NCBI RefSeq assembly: GCF_964355755.1 | Contig: NC_092676.1 | Location: 19,822,288-19,886,287, forward strand | DNA: 64,000 nucleotides | Direction: 5' to 3' | Origin: Antedon mediterranea | Taxonomy: Eukaryota; Echinodermata; Crinoidea; Comatulida; Antedonidae | Shown here: positions 1 to 9,549 of the stretch, one piece after another | Layout: every line of letters starts with the position of its first letter | Numbering within the stretch: position 1 is the stretch's first letter | Program-made: the position numbers and the translations under genes | Notes under the pieces: model-generated | What the model saw: the letters and a program-made list of their open reading frames with translations, nothing else | Database searches by the model: none | What the model was told of the DNA's origin: nothing

Positions 1-1009
1 TTAGTTTCCACGAACTGATCCATTATTTGATGATGCACACGCGCAGTAAGGCCTTACCAACAGAGGCTAAGATATTCCGCCATGAGAAAACACTTCAACT
101 ACAATAGCTAGAGACTTGTTCTAATAATCATTTACACATTTTAGAAATATATACAGTAATGTTTCAGACATACACTTAGCGTTCAGCAGCTTTGTCTCAA
201 CTGGAAATTTCTAGATCAACCAACATGGTTATATTCATTGAACTGAATGCTAGATGGCGTACTTTCGCTCGATAACTTTGCAGTTATCTATCGAAGATTT
301 TCACCTGCCCGAGAAGCATTTAGCGCGTTACAATAGCAACGAATCGTTCCATAGATTATAATTATAGATGCTATATTACGTTCGGTTGAATGAGGCGACT
401 ATTACCTTTGCTTGTTTCTCTATAGTTTTAATGAACTTCCACGTAAAAAATGTTTAGATGTCACACCAATAAAAGTCTTTTTAATCGTTTTTTATATCGC
501 CTCATTTCCCAAGATTATTTAAATGCACAATTCACTAGAATGAAAAACCAAAAATCATGTGCCAATCACACAAGGTTGTTGTACGTCTGTATGTTTTAGG
601 CCTAAAGCTCACATTAAGGCCCTTGCCATAAAAGCTACTTTGAATTGGTGTTTTGCATGCAGGACGCGCGCATTCATCAAACATGCCTACGATGATCAAT
701 ATTACTACCAAACAAGATTACATAAGAATTTCCAATCTCTAAAAAGATCATAATATAAATTGATTTCTATGTTTACTAATTATAATGATTACACAGGAAC
801 TATTTCCAATTTAACTTTCCTTTATATCATTTTGGGAGATCAGGAAATTCTAAATAGTGTCTACATGTCCAAAAATAAAATGATTAGCGGTAAACAAAAT
901 GAATTTCTATTCTATTGGATCATTAATTTGTACATCTCTCGAGATTTAATTTCACCATGGAATAACCTGTCTGTCTCGTAAATATGTCTTAACGTTTTAA
1001 TGATTTTCA

Positions 1010-1157
1010 GGAAAAATTATTTTTCGATTTGCCTGATGCACAAGCTCCAGATAATGGTCTCTTTACAGCCAGCATCATAAACCGACCTGCTTCAGTCTTT
1101 TCAGCTGTTAAAAAGAAAATACAATTTAGAGTACCACGTGATCAAGTCCAACTTTAG
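1010..1157 (+). CDS. Terminal coding exon of an unrecognised gene (5' part outside or unresolved)
   Basis: A TTTTCAG acceptor ends at 1009, and an open frame of 48 codons follows (begins EKLFFDLPDAQ, ends RVPRDQVQL) to a TAG at 1155-1157. A canonical AATAAA lies 78 bases after the stop, as expected for a last exon. I do not recognise the protein; the tail is basic (KKKIQFRVPR). No matching upstream exon with the right phase was found in bases 1-1000. A short open frame at 3-107 (ending TLQLQ) is in a different phase and may be an alternative or unrelated terminal exon. The coding call rests on acceptor, open frame and poly(A) signal together, so confidence is moderate to low. Confidence 0.4.
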
Positions 1158-1234
1158 TAGAATTGCGACAATTTGTGTAGAAGCGCTAAAATATAATGTA
1201 TACGTCACTACAGAATTAATTTTACAATGTGTGT

Positions 1235-1240
1235 AATAAA
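1235..1240 (+). terminator. Poly(A) signal AATAAA for the 1010-1157 exon
   Basis: A canonical AATAAA hexamer sits 78 bases downstream of the stop codon at 1157. The spacing is normal for a metazoan 3' end. Confidence 0.4.
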
Positions 1241-3473
1241 TCATAAAAGTATGCATATCTACGACTCATTTAATTTGTCGCGTCGTAGTCAAATATGCGC
1301 ATGCCTAGAGTTATTATGCTACTACTGCGCATGCCTAGAGTTATGATGGCGATACGAGTTGATGGAAGAACATGGCATGACATGCCTCGATTAGCTATAA
1401 CAGAAGTATTCGTATTTATGTGTGCTGAGTTCAACGCTAATTAAATCAAGATAACATGTGCCTCTTCTATCTCTATCACTATTTAAAATCTCCCTATAAT
1501 TATCCAACACATCTCCATTGTTCAGTTTCATTATCAAGTGTACTAGGCCACTGGTTCAGTTAATTTGAACATAGTGGCCTACATCTATCTTATAAATAAC
1601 AGAAATCTATAGAGCTTGCTTTATTTTCGTTCATTTTAACCAATTAACTGGTATTAATAGTTTTAAGATCAAAACAGATTACGACGATCCATCAAGTCTA
1701 TTAGTGCATGTTTTAAGTCAGAAATTACTGGTCTGTATCGAGCGTTGATTCCTGCAATTGTTTTAAAGTTTATGAACGAAAATAACATGTATGACCATCT
1801 CATAATTTAGCAAAGTACTTGAGTTGTTTATACATTATCTTGCAACTTCTCCACGTGCATTAAAAAAACCTAAAGCATACTATTTTTCTGTATTAAACAG
1901 GTAGTTTGTTTTATTCTTTATTTATTTATTTGTCTTTATTTATTGTTTGTCGGTCCCTGTGAGACAAGTTTTAAACTTCTAGAAGGGATTCATGATATTA
2001 ATGACTACCAATTACTGCTTTTTTCTATTTTGTATATGTTCATTCATTATTATCTGAATAAATGTTATCTGAATCTGAATCTGTTTAGGCCCTATTTATT
2101 ATTATTATTTTATTTATGATTTTTACTTTTTTAATTAATTATCTATCTTCAATCCATTCTTTTATATTTTTTGACTTTCCCAACACAGGTCTGGATTTTG
2201 CCATAATTTACTAAACTATTTACTCCATTTATTTTCATTGTTTACGGATCAGAGTTTGCATCAGCGTTACGAATGAAAAAATGAAAAACCAAAAGACGAA
2301 TAACATGTAAAATAATGTAGGCCTATGTTTTTGTTGCATACGGTTGCTAAACAGCTTGAACAAATAATGTACGTTTCCATTACCTGTAAGTATTGTCAAT
2401 GCTCGTCTGTCTTAACTTCTTTAACCGTAATATGAGATTGATTGCCATGACGGTTGCTAGTGTCAATATTTGTTTAGGAATTGTCGAATAAAAGGAAACT
2501 TAGTTGTTTTTTGTTAGATACTTTTGTCGGCAATATAATTGGATTTAAATAAGAGTGAACTTTGATATCAATCAATACAAATATCTCGGTCACTTCGCAG
2601 CAAATGTGACTTACAAGAATCATTCTCACGAAACGTAGATACAGAAAGATCGGAAAATAAGAAAGACGAATATTACACAGACTAATGTTTTTAGAGACTC
2701 TTTTCTATATGAGAGAAACACGTCGCAGAGGACATTTATTTATCGCTGTTCCTGTATGTTACTTTTGCTTGTAAGAGACGTGACGCGATGAAATTACCAG
2801 AGACTATAAAGTATTGTCTCCAGGCTATCAGGTTATGCTCATAACTGTCATAACTCATGCTAATGGATTTCACTGACAAACAGCTGATTTCATAAGGAAA
2901 AAATAATAATTTTGGTGATAGAATTCTACGAAGGATTAACATAGAAATACGAATGCATGAGAGAACGTCAATCTTCATACACTCGTTGGATGTATGGATT
3001 GTTGGATGCGAATTGATATCTCTTGAACGACTTCGTATAAATAAGATACGATAAGTAACACTTGAACAGGTGGTTTATATTTGTTATAGAAACATTTTAG
3101 CATTGAATCGAGCTATTCTCTACGCAATTTTAATAATTGCTTGTTATAAACGTTTCAGCTTTATCATTTTCTCAAGAGCTTGAACAAATTATCGTTATTG
3201 GATAAAGGATTATTACCTACTAATAGTTGATCAGAACAAATATATACGCATTGCAAAATTGAAAATCAATTTTTTTAATAGAGTTTATTTTTTTCGTTCC
3301 CTTTTTGCTCTGGGTGTTTGTAATTAGATATTTCATCCTTTAGAGCGTTTCAGCGAGTTTCATTCTTCTTCAGAGCGTTTCATTCGTTTATGTAGAAAAT
3401 CAATATGTTTTGTGGATGAGCATATTGTAATTAGAGCTATTTTATACTAAAACAATATCGATAACAAAACGAA
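1241..3473. other. Intergenic stretch, no gene seen
   Basis: Both strands carry only short open frames without convincing splice signals. The recognisable items are a LINE-like 3' tail near 1.92-2.09 kb and generally AT-rich sequence. An 80-codon minus-strand frame at 2736-2978 shows no features and is treated as chance. Confidence 0.5.
1915..2092 (+). repeat. LINE-like 3' tail ending in a short tandem repeat
   Basis: The segment contains TTTATT runs, then a CGGTCCCTGTGAGAC stretch, and ends in TGAATAAATGTT followed by tandem ATCTGA units. Many non-LTR retrotransposons end in such simple tandem hexamers. A similar ending in the opposite orientation (tandem ACTGA, then a GAGGCACAGTCTCA stretch) occurs at 20622-20790. 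No coding part remains. Assignment to a clade is not possible by eye. Confidence 0.3.
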
Positions 3474-3481
3474 TATATAAA
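3474..3481 (+). promoter_or_regulatory. Candidate TATA box upstream of the 3585 ORF
   Basis: TATATAAA lies 104 bases before the chosen ATG, with a plausible 5' leader between. The surrounding DNA is AT-rich, so chance occurrence is possible. Confidence 0.3.
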
Positions 3482-3584
3482 GTAAGAAATCTATACGTAC
3501 TGCTATAAAATGTATTATTGAAAATAAGTTAACAATGATACTGTACATTGATAATACTAGTAATAATAATTGTCAGAAAAAAAC

Positions 3585-4859
3585 ATGGAAAATATGCCTA
3601 ATGTTAGTAAAAAGAAGAAATCTCACAATCGAATGGAGAGAGTCCATTTTGAGAATTCCAAGCTTGCAGCAATGTATATTCATAATATCTTAAACATAGA
3701 AACACAGATGAAAATTAAAATGGCGATTCTTTATCGGGAAAAACAGAAAGTTGAACTTGAATATAAAGCTCAGAAAAAGGAAAAACTTCGCATTCGGAGT
3801 GAACCACGGATAGCATTCGATGATATTAAAGAAAAAAGTCTGCCAAAGTCGGCTAGCAAGGTAAGACCAGTTAAACCTGCCTTGCGAAGCCCTGCTGCGA
3901 CGATAAAGTCCGAACGACGAGTAGCGTTTGCTAGTGTTGGCACGGACGATGACTCAGATGACTTAAGTGACGACGATGAAGATTCAACACAGGATCAGTC
4001 AGTACCAAATTTATTATTCAGTGGGTTAACACCTTCTCGAAGAACTCAAATGTCAACAGTAGTAGAGGAACCATCTGACGAAGAAGACGACACCGACGCT
4101 GTCAAAACAGAGCGTCCTCCTCTATTGAACTCATTCAGAAGTGCATTTTCTGGTAAACGTCAAAGTGTTTGTAAAAACGAAGCAGACTCGATTTCTTTAA
4201 AATCCAAGTTATTATCATCTTCAGCAGAATCTTACAATCAACTAGCACCGGTACCAATGCCTTCATTCCCGACTCATGATAACGGTATGACATCCCTAAA
4301 GGCGCTAGCATTCCAGACAGATATGCGAATGGTTAAACCCGAGGAAATTACTGTAGAACAAACAGCAGAATTTTCTGGTCGATTTACTCGACGTCGAAGT
4401 AGAAGCGCCATCATGTCTGATGTCGCAAATATGAGGCGGAGGACTGTAACGGGTTATCGTCCGCCAAGCGCTCCGTCTAAGATGCAACCGTTTGCTGGGG
4501 TTTTAGGGCAGTCACAATTTGCATCAGCCGTACAAACGTCAAGCGATTGGAACAGGCAGTCGAGAGAAAAAATGAATGACACATGGAAGGCGTATCGTCT
4601 TCCATCGTTAGTAGTTGACGAGTCACAATCACAGTCATTTTTCGTGCAATTAAACGAGAAAAAGAAAGTTCAAGAAAATGAAACTTTGCTCTTTTTGCGA
4701 AAAGTAGACCAAACACGCGAAAATGGAGATTTGAATAGGAGATTGAAATATTATTTTTCGAAAGGAGATCGTTCTGTTTCTCAAGACAATGAGAATGACA
4801 TAATCGGAGAAGAAGAAGAAAAAATGATGTTTGAACGAATACGTGGACTTCGTAGTTGA
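3585..4859 (+). CDS. Uncharacterised intronless protein, 424 aa, low-complexity, basic/acidic
   Basis: A single uninterrupted 1,275-base reading frame stands out in DNA where random frames rarely pass 100 codons. The first ATG is at 3585. The N-terminus is lysine-rich (VSKKKKSHNRMERVHF), then a helical, charged stretch around residues 25-70 could form a short coiled coil. Around residues 115-140 there is a strong acidic run (DDDSDDLSDDDED), followed by Ser/Thr-rich sequence and an Arg/Ser block near residue 270 (RFTRRRSRS). The C-terminal third is charged. No enzyme motif, signal peptide or membrane segment is visible. I do not recognise the family. Composition suggests a mostly disordered intracellular, perhaps nuclear or cytoskeletal, protein. 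It could be a retrocopy or a genuinely intronless lineage-specific gene; length and codon structure make coding likely. Confidence 0.72.
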   Translation: MENMPNVSKKKKSHNRMERVHFENSKLAAMYIHNILNIETQMKIKMAILYREKQKVELEYKAQKKEKLRIRSEPRIAFDDIKEKSLPKSASKVRPVKPALRSPAATIKSERRVAFASVGTDDDSDDLSDDDEDSTQDQSVPNLLFSGLTPSRRTQMSTVVEEPSDEEDDTDAVKTERPPLLNSFRSAFSGKRQSVCKNEADSISLKSKLLSSSAESYNQLAPVPMPSFPTHDNGMTSLKALAFQTDMRMVKPEEITVEQTAEFSGRFTRRRSRSAIMSDVANMRRRTVTGYRPPSAPSKMQPFAGVLGQSQFASAVQTSSDWNRQSREKMNDTWKAYRLPSLVVDESQSQSFFVQLNEKKKVQENETLLFLRKVDQTRENGDLNRRLKYYFSKGDRSVSQDNENDIIGEEEEKMMFERIRGLRS

Positions 4860-4915
4860 CGGTTTTTTAGTACTACAACACTAAAGGTTATTTTAGAGAA
4901 ACCTTCTACAAATGT

Positions 4916-4920
<5 letters not shown>

Positions 4921-4951
<31 letters not shown>

Positions 4952-5042
4952 CAATATTTAAAACAAAATAATACTATATATATATATATGATGTGTTTAT
5001 ATATATATATATTTTATATATATATATATATATAAACACATC
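4921..5042. repeat. (TA)n microsatellite and TA-rich hairpin
   Basis: A TA dinucleotide run covers 4921-4949. A second TA-rich stretch at 4990-5042 is an inverted repeat: GATGTGTTTATATATA at its left end is matched by the complementary TATATATAAACACATC at its right end. The whole can extrude as a hairpin. It lies just beyond the tRNA-type gene. Confidence 0.85.
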
Positions 5043-5145
5043 AGGCAATGAACATTAATTCGAAACCGCCCGGTGATATACTGAAATTTAATTTATTCAT
5101 TTGAAACGATAAAGATGAGGAAATCTGTGAGAATGAGAAAAAGTC

Positions 5146-5216
5146 GCCCCAACCGAGACTCGAACTCGGACCGCCTGCTTGATATGCAGATGTCCTAACC
5201 ATTAGACCACTGGGGC
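5146..5216 (-). tRNA. tRNA-type gene, anticodon ATC (Asp-type by code)
   Basis: Read on the minus strand the 71 bases fold into a complete cloverleaf. The acceptor GCCCCAG pairs with TTGGGGC. The D stem GTCT/GGAC carries loop AATGGTTA. The anticodon stem TCTGC/GCAGG carries loop ATATCAA. The variable loop is CGGT, and the T stem CCGAG/CTCGG carries loop TTCGAGT. Internal A and B boxes (TGGTCTAATGG, GAGTTCGAGTC) are intact. A run of five T's starts three bases past the end (5142 down to 5138), a Pol III terminator. T33 precedes anticodon ATC, which would read GAU (Asp). Eukaryotic tRNA-Asp is normally GTC, so this may be a variant gene, a tRNA pseudogene or the head of a repeat. The body resembles Glu/Asp-type tRNAs. 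Confidence 0.65.
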
Positions 5217-5874
5217 TTTCATAGTGTTGTTCGAACTCGATTGAATTGGATAGCGACTCTTTAACATTCTCGGCGTGGTACGGCGGAACAGCACTAGTCC
5301 TCAGGTGTACGCACGCGCACCAGAGATTATATGTAATATATATATAAATCATACTGTAAGATGTAGAAACAGTGCTCATATTCGGAACATGATCTCATAA
5401 TCGCGTCAAATATAGCTCATTGGCGAAAGTTCCAATTGATTTATATATATATATTTATATATTTATGAGGTATGCTACTCTGGTATCAAAGTCAGATAGA
5501 GTACTGCCGTATAATATTCTAGATAAACATAGCAAGTGTATGATGTTTACACACTATGATTAATAGTTTTTGCTACTTGACATATTTGGAGACATTTTGT
5601 TTTCTTGATAACATTTTTATTTAAGCTGGTACATGTGATTAACAGTTACTAAAACGCCTTGCCTTTTTATAATAGTATAAAATTTTTCATTTGTCTATAA
5701 ATATTTCCTAATGAGGTAGACTGGACATTGTAATATATAGTCTCTCTTCTAGGCTAATATTGAAAATTTTTTTGGCACAAATGGCGTGTCATACGTATAC
5801 TTGAGCTGAATATATTTTCAGGAATCAGAAAAAAGTATTCTTACAATAAAGAAACTGGTTTGTTTAAAACATTT
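5217..5874. other. Spacer between tRNA-type gene and PDXK copy A
   Basis: AT-rich DNA with no supported gene. It must include the 3' UTR and poly(A) site of the minus-strand PDXK copy A; TTTATT (AATAAA on the minus strand) near 5618 is a candidate signal. Confidence 0.4.
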
Positions 5875-8800
5875 CTAAAATGATAACACAGCCCCTTTAA
5901 TGTTTACCGGCTCTGGTGGGTTTTCAATATCAACCTTACTACCAACAATTCGAAGCTCACATTCAGCAGGTGGTGGCGTTCCTCCAGCGCCAGCTGACAT
6001 TGTAAAATGAAGAAAAAATTCAAATACGAAAAACTGTTGAAAATTCTATAGTTTATTGGTTGATAGTAGCTTTTAAATTTCACTTACACTGTGCCTGGCT
6101 GTAAGTTCTTTGCAAAATCCCTTGCATTGTTGATAATACCTTTTCACATGCAAGCTGAAAATAAATACAATATTTTAAATAGCAAATAAAGAATAAACTA
6201 ACTACTATTGATAAACATAATTTAAGTTAAGATATACTTTGGAAAACCTCGCCAATGGGATTTTCCATTGATTTTAGTTTATAAGTTTTCTCTTTCATTT
6301 TGCATTTTATATAATTTCATTAAAAAATGATGTGTTAATTTGAATTGAAAGGAATAAAAGTTGAATTGATTTGAAGAAAATAAAAGAACTCTTAAACATA
6401 TATGTAATGTTTTTATTAAATAAAAAATAAAAGGGAAACACATTTTAGAAAGAAAAATTTACTAACGAAGTAAAAGATTTGAATATGAATTATTACAACA
6501 AAACTTTAAAGAAATTAATTAACCAATCAAAAGAGCTGTATAAATTAATCAACCAATCAAAAGATCTGGATGATATATATTTGTGAAGAAAGGGAAATAA
6601 GATCACGAATAGAATGGTTTGAAAAAGTCCAGGGAAAAACAAACATAATAACATAATATGTCTTCTTTCAAATGCTGTGTATACAATTAACTAGTGAACA
6701 AATGGGCATGTGATTCATAATTAAAGAACTATCTGTGATTTGTATGTATCTTTGCGATTAAAGGAAATATTTTTAATAATTAATCATAAATTAATCAAAA
6801 CAAAAATGATTAATTTTAAAATGTCGAGCGGAGTTTTTTGTAAGAAATATTTCTTGTTTTTAACCTTGTGTACAAAATGGAATACGATATCTTCAATTTT
6901 GCATTCAATAAAGGTCAATTGTTATACAAAGAAGCACAGTATGATTTCTTCAGTATACACAATTCGTCTTTTCAAAGTACACACATGTCATTGATTCAAT
7001 GAAAGCCAAAATTGATATAGTAACTTAGAATAAAATACAATACGATTAATACACTTTTTTTAACACATTCTCTGAACCAAATAAAAATGGGAAAGAGTAA
7101 ATTAAAACAAATTGGCCCAGAAAAAGGTATTGTGAAACAGTAAAGTTGCACAAAATTGAATTTTAAACTTGTACAGAAAGTTGGCAAAGAAATTGAAACT
7201 ATTGTATCGAAAATCTCTTTGATTAGTTTTACCGTAGATGTTTAAAATAATTGTGAAAATCTAGCATAACAATAATATAATAATCATAGGCCTAATTATT
7301 ACAAAACAAAAAATAATAATTTATATTCTTGCTGGAAATTATTATAGGTGCAATTAAGAAACAAACAAAAATTAGAATTAATATTTAATATAGGCCAGGA
7401 CATGTACTGTATGTAGAGTTAAACCAACCTGAAGATTGTCTGGATGTCTGTGTGTCCATACGAGTAGAAGAGCAGATAAGACATCACCAGTTCCTTTAAA
7501 CCTCATGTTTAATTTTGGATACTCAAATTTAAAACCAGTTTTCTTCCCGTCTGTGGGAAAAGGAACACATTTGTCTTTCTTTGTCAAGGCAGTTTATCAA
7601 ACCCCATTGCCATTCTTCACCACTGCCTCGCCCCTCCTCTCCTTGGTAAAACCTCAATTGAAACCAATGTTTGTAATATAGTTTCTCACATGAATTAATT
7701 AATTCATAAATTAAGAAAAAGCTTGTTACCTTTGACCTGTGTGGCAATTAGTGTTAGTGTATCTTGCTTGCCTTCAGTTTCATAACTGGTGAGTATCACA
7801 GTCTTTACTCCTTTATCATGTAGAATTTGCATAGCTTTCAGTGCTTCCTCTTCAATGGTAATTTTTATTCCAGTTAAAAGTCTAAAGTCAACCAAACATA
7901 TTATCTAGAAAAAGAACTAAAACGCCTAGGCTCATGTCAATTGTCTTTCATATAGGCCTAGATTTGAACCCAGGACCCTGGGCATGGAAATCACAAACTA
8001 TCATTCAAGTTACTTGTGGTTACATTATAAAAAAATATATATTAAGATATCTAACCAGATCAGACATAAGTGAAAGATGACAAATTTGGTAGATTCTAAA
8101 TCCCGAATGTTCCCGCTTGTCACTTTCAACTTACTCAGCCTCAAACTGGTTTGGTGTAACAATATCTGCCAGAGGGATAACTTCATCACGATAAATTGGT
8201 ATCAGTTCTTTTAAAACATAGAAGATACCATGATCTCCTAAGAGTGGATCACACAGATATACCACATTTGGATTAGCCTCTTGTATATCCTTCACCACAC
8301 GTATAACCTCACGAAGGAAAGATATTGAATTTACACAGCCTGTAATGTAATAAACTTTTATTATTATCCAGATCTATTTTGCTTAGACAATTTGATTCCA
8401 TGATTTTACTTAAGCCAGATTAATGTTCTTCTACTATCGCCTTTAAATCTGCCTTGAAAACTCATCTTTTTAGTCGCGTGGACGCGAGTCTATAGTTCAC
8501 TATGTCGGTCGGTCGGTCAGTCTGTCGGTCTGTCTGTCGGTCCGGTATCACTATGCGACACGCGACTTATGGCTGTTGGCCTTGTTCAAATTGAGTTCTC
8601 TCATACACCGCGCCTTTGATCACTTACTGCTGGAATTGGCGCATTACAAATTCGTATTATTATTATTATCATCATCATTTTTAATTTTTAACTTCAATTA
8701 TAATTCCTTACAGCAATATGCCAGCTTATTAATGAAACAACTTGATAATTATTATACACATGCGCATAAAACTTATCTGAATAATTCAAAACAATATTAA

Positions 8801-9549
8801 ATAATGTTTAGGCATGAGATCTTTTAACAGAAATAAACAAGGCTCAGTATTGCCATGGAGAAATCAGTTAGTGATTTCTCCATGGTATTGCTGAGGTTAG
8901 GATATTTCTTATGGGACATAAGAAGCTAAAATCTAGTGTATGTATGAGGCTATTTAACTACTGTAGGCTTACATCCTTACCAGTTAAAACGTGAGAATAT
9001 CTATTTATGTCATTTTCCTTGATACCATCATATAGACATTTTAGATCGTCACCATTTAAAACCTGGCCGTTGCAAACTTTATAATGCTTTGGGTTGCATC
9101 GTTGAATTGAATTGATAATATCAACATCAAATCCAAGAAGCTGTTAGAATAATAAAAATAAAACTATAGGTCTACATTGTTCTCTAACCATATTATACAG
9201 ACGTACCAGTCATCGTATTCCTAGACTCCATACAAGGCTATATTCTGATGATTCTTATATTAATCGAATGCATTTTACTTAGTGTAGTATTAGATGGGAA
9301 TTTGTTTTATTACAGTGTATATAACAGTGTTTTTTTTAGGTACGTCATACATCATATGATGTGCACAATGAACGAATGGGCGATCACAATGGTAAAATCG
9401 CACCTGCACCATTGCTGCCTGTTTTACTTAAATAAAATGTACTTATTTACTTGCATTGGGAACACGGCTGCCTTGTTTCCAATATATCCGGACACAACAT
9501 GAATTTGTATTGACAAAACACGGGGTTGATGATCTAGGCCTGTCGACAT
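5875..9549 (-). CDS. PDXK: Pyridoxal kinase, tandem copy A (307 aa, seven exons, altered substrate site)
   Basis: Pyridoxal kinase phosphorylates B6 vitamers with ATP in the cytosol (ribokinase fold). Exons in transcript order: 9549-9451, 9140-8981, 8339-8135, 7881-7730, 7550-7429, 6154-6088, 5993-5875. These join in frame to 307 codons, close to the family length. Family landmarks are the N-terminal RVLSIQ...[30 protein letters not shown] and the catalytic GTGD (Asp228). Odd points: the position equivalent to human Ser12 is Ile16 (IQIHVV), and human Thr47 is Lys51. From structural knowledge of mammalian PDXK, as I recall it, both contact pyridoxal. The exon 7 acceptor is displaced six bases relative to copy B. 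The frame is otherwise undamaged, so it is a diverged paralogue rather than a clear pseudogene. Confidence 0.9.
7955..8030 (-). repeat. tRNA-derived SINE fragment in PDXK-A intron 3
   Basis: On the minus strand the segment contains a Pol III B box (GGGTTCAAATC) after a tRNA-like stretch. A matching fragment lies in the same intron of copy B (13940-13998), so it predates the gene duplication. Confidence 0.5.
8425..8680 (+). mobile_element. 3' remnant of an L2/CR1-like LINE in PDXK-A intron 2
   Basis: A short frame [13 protein letters not shown] near 8440-8490 matches the typical C-terminal end of L2/CR1-type reverse transcriptases (LKTHLF). It is followed by a TCGG/TCTG microsatellite (8504-8546) and a 3' UTR ending in GGCGCATTACAAATTC with tandem ATT units at 8660-8675. 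It is 5'-truncated and non-functional. Confidence 0.6.
8841..8899. repeat. Short hairpin repeat
   Basis: The inverted arms GCCATGGAGAAATCA and TGATTTCTCCATGG form a near-perfect hairpin, with imperfect outer extensions (CTCAGTATT / TATTGCTGAG). A similar CATGGAGGAAAT hairpin occurs near 27495-27530, suggesting a small MITE family. Confidence 0.55.

Noticed and set aside
3-107. Open frame of 34 codons at the left edge ending TLQLQ
   Set aside because: It has no visible start or acceptor inside the window and is not in phase with the 1010-1157 exon, so it may be chance.
5875-9549. PDXK copy A as a pseudogene
   Set aside because: All seven exons join in frame with usable splice sites, and the catalytic GTGD is kept; substitutions alone do not show loss of function.
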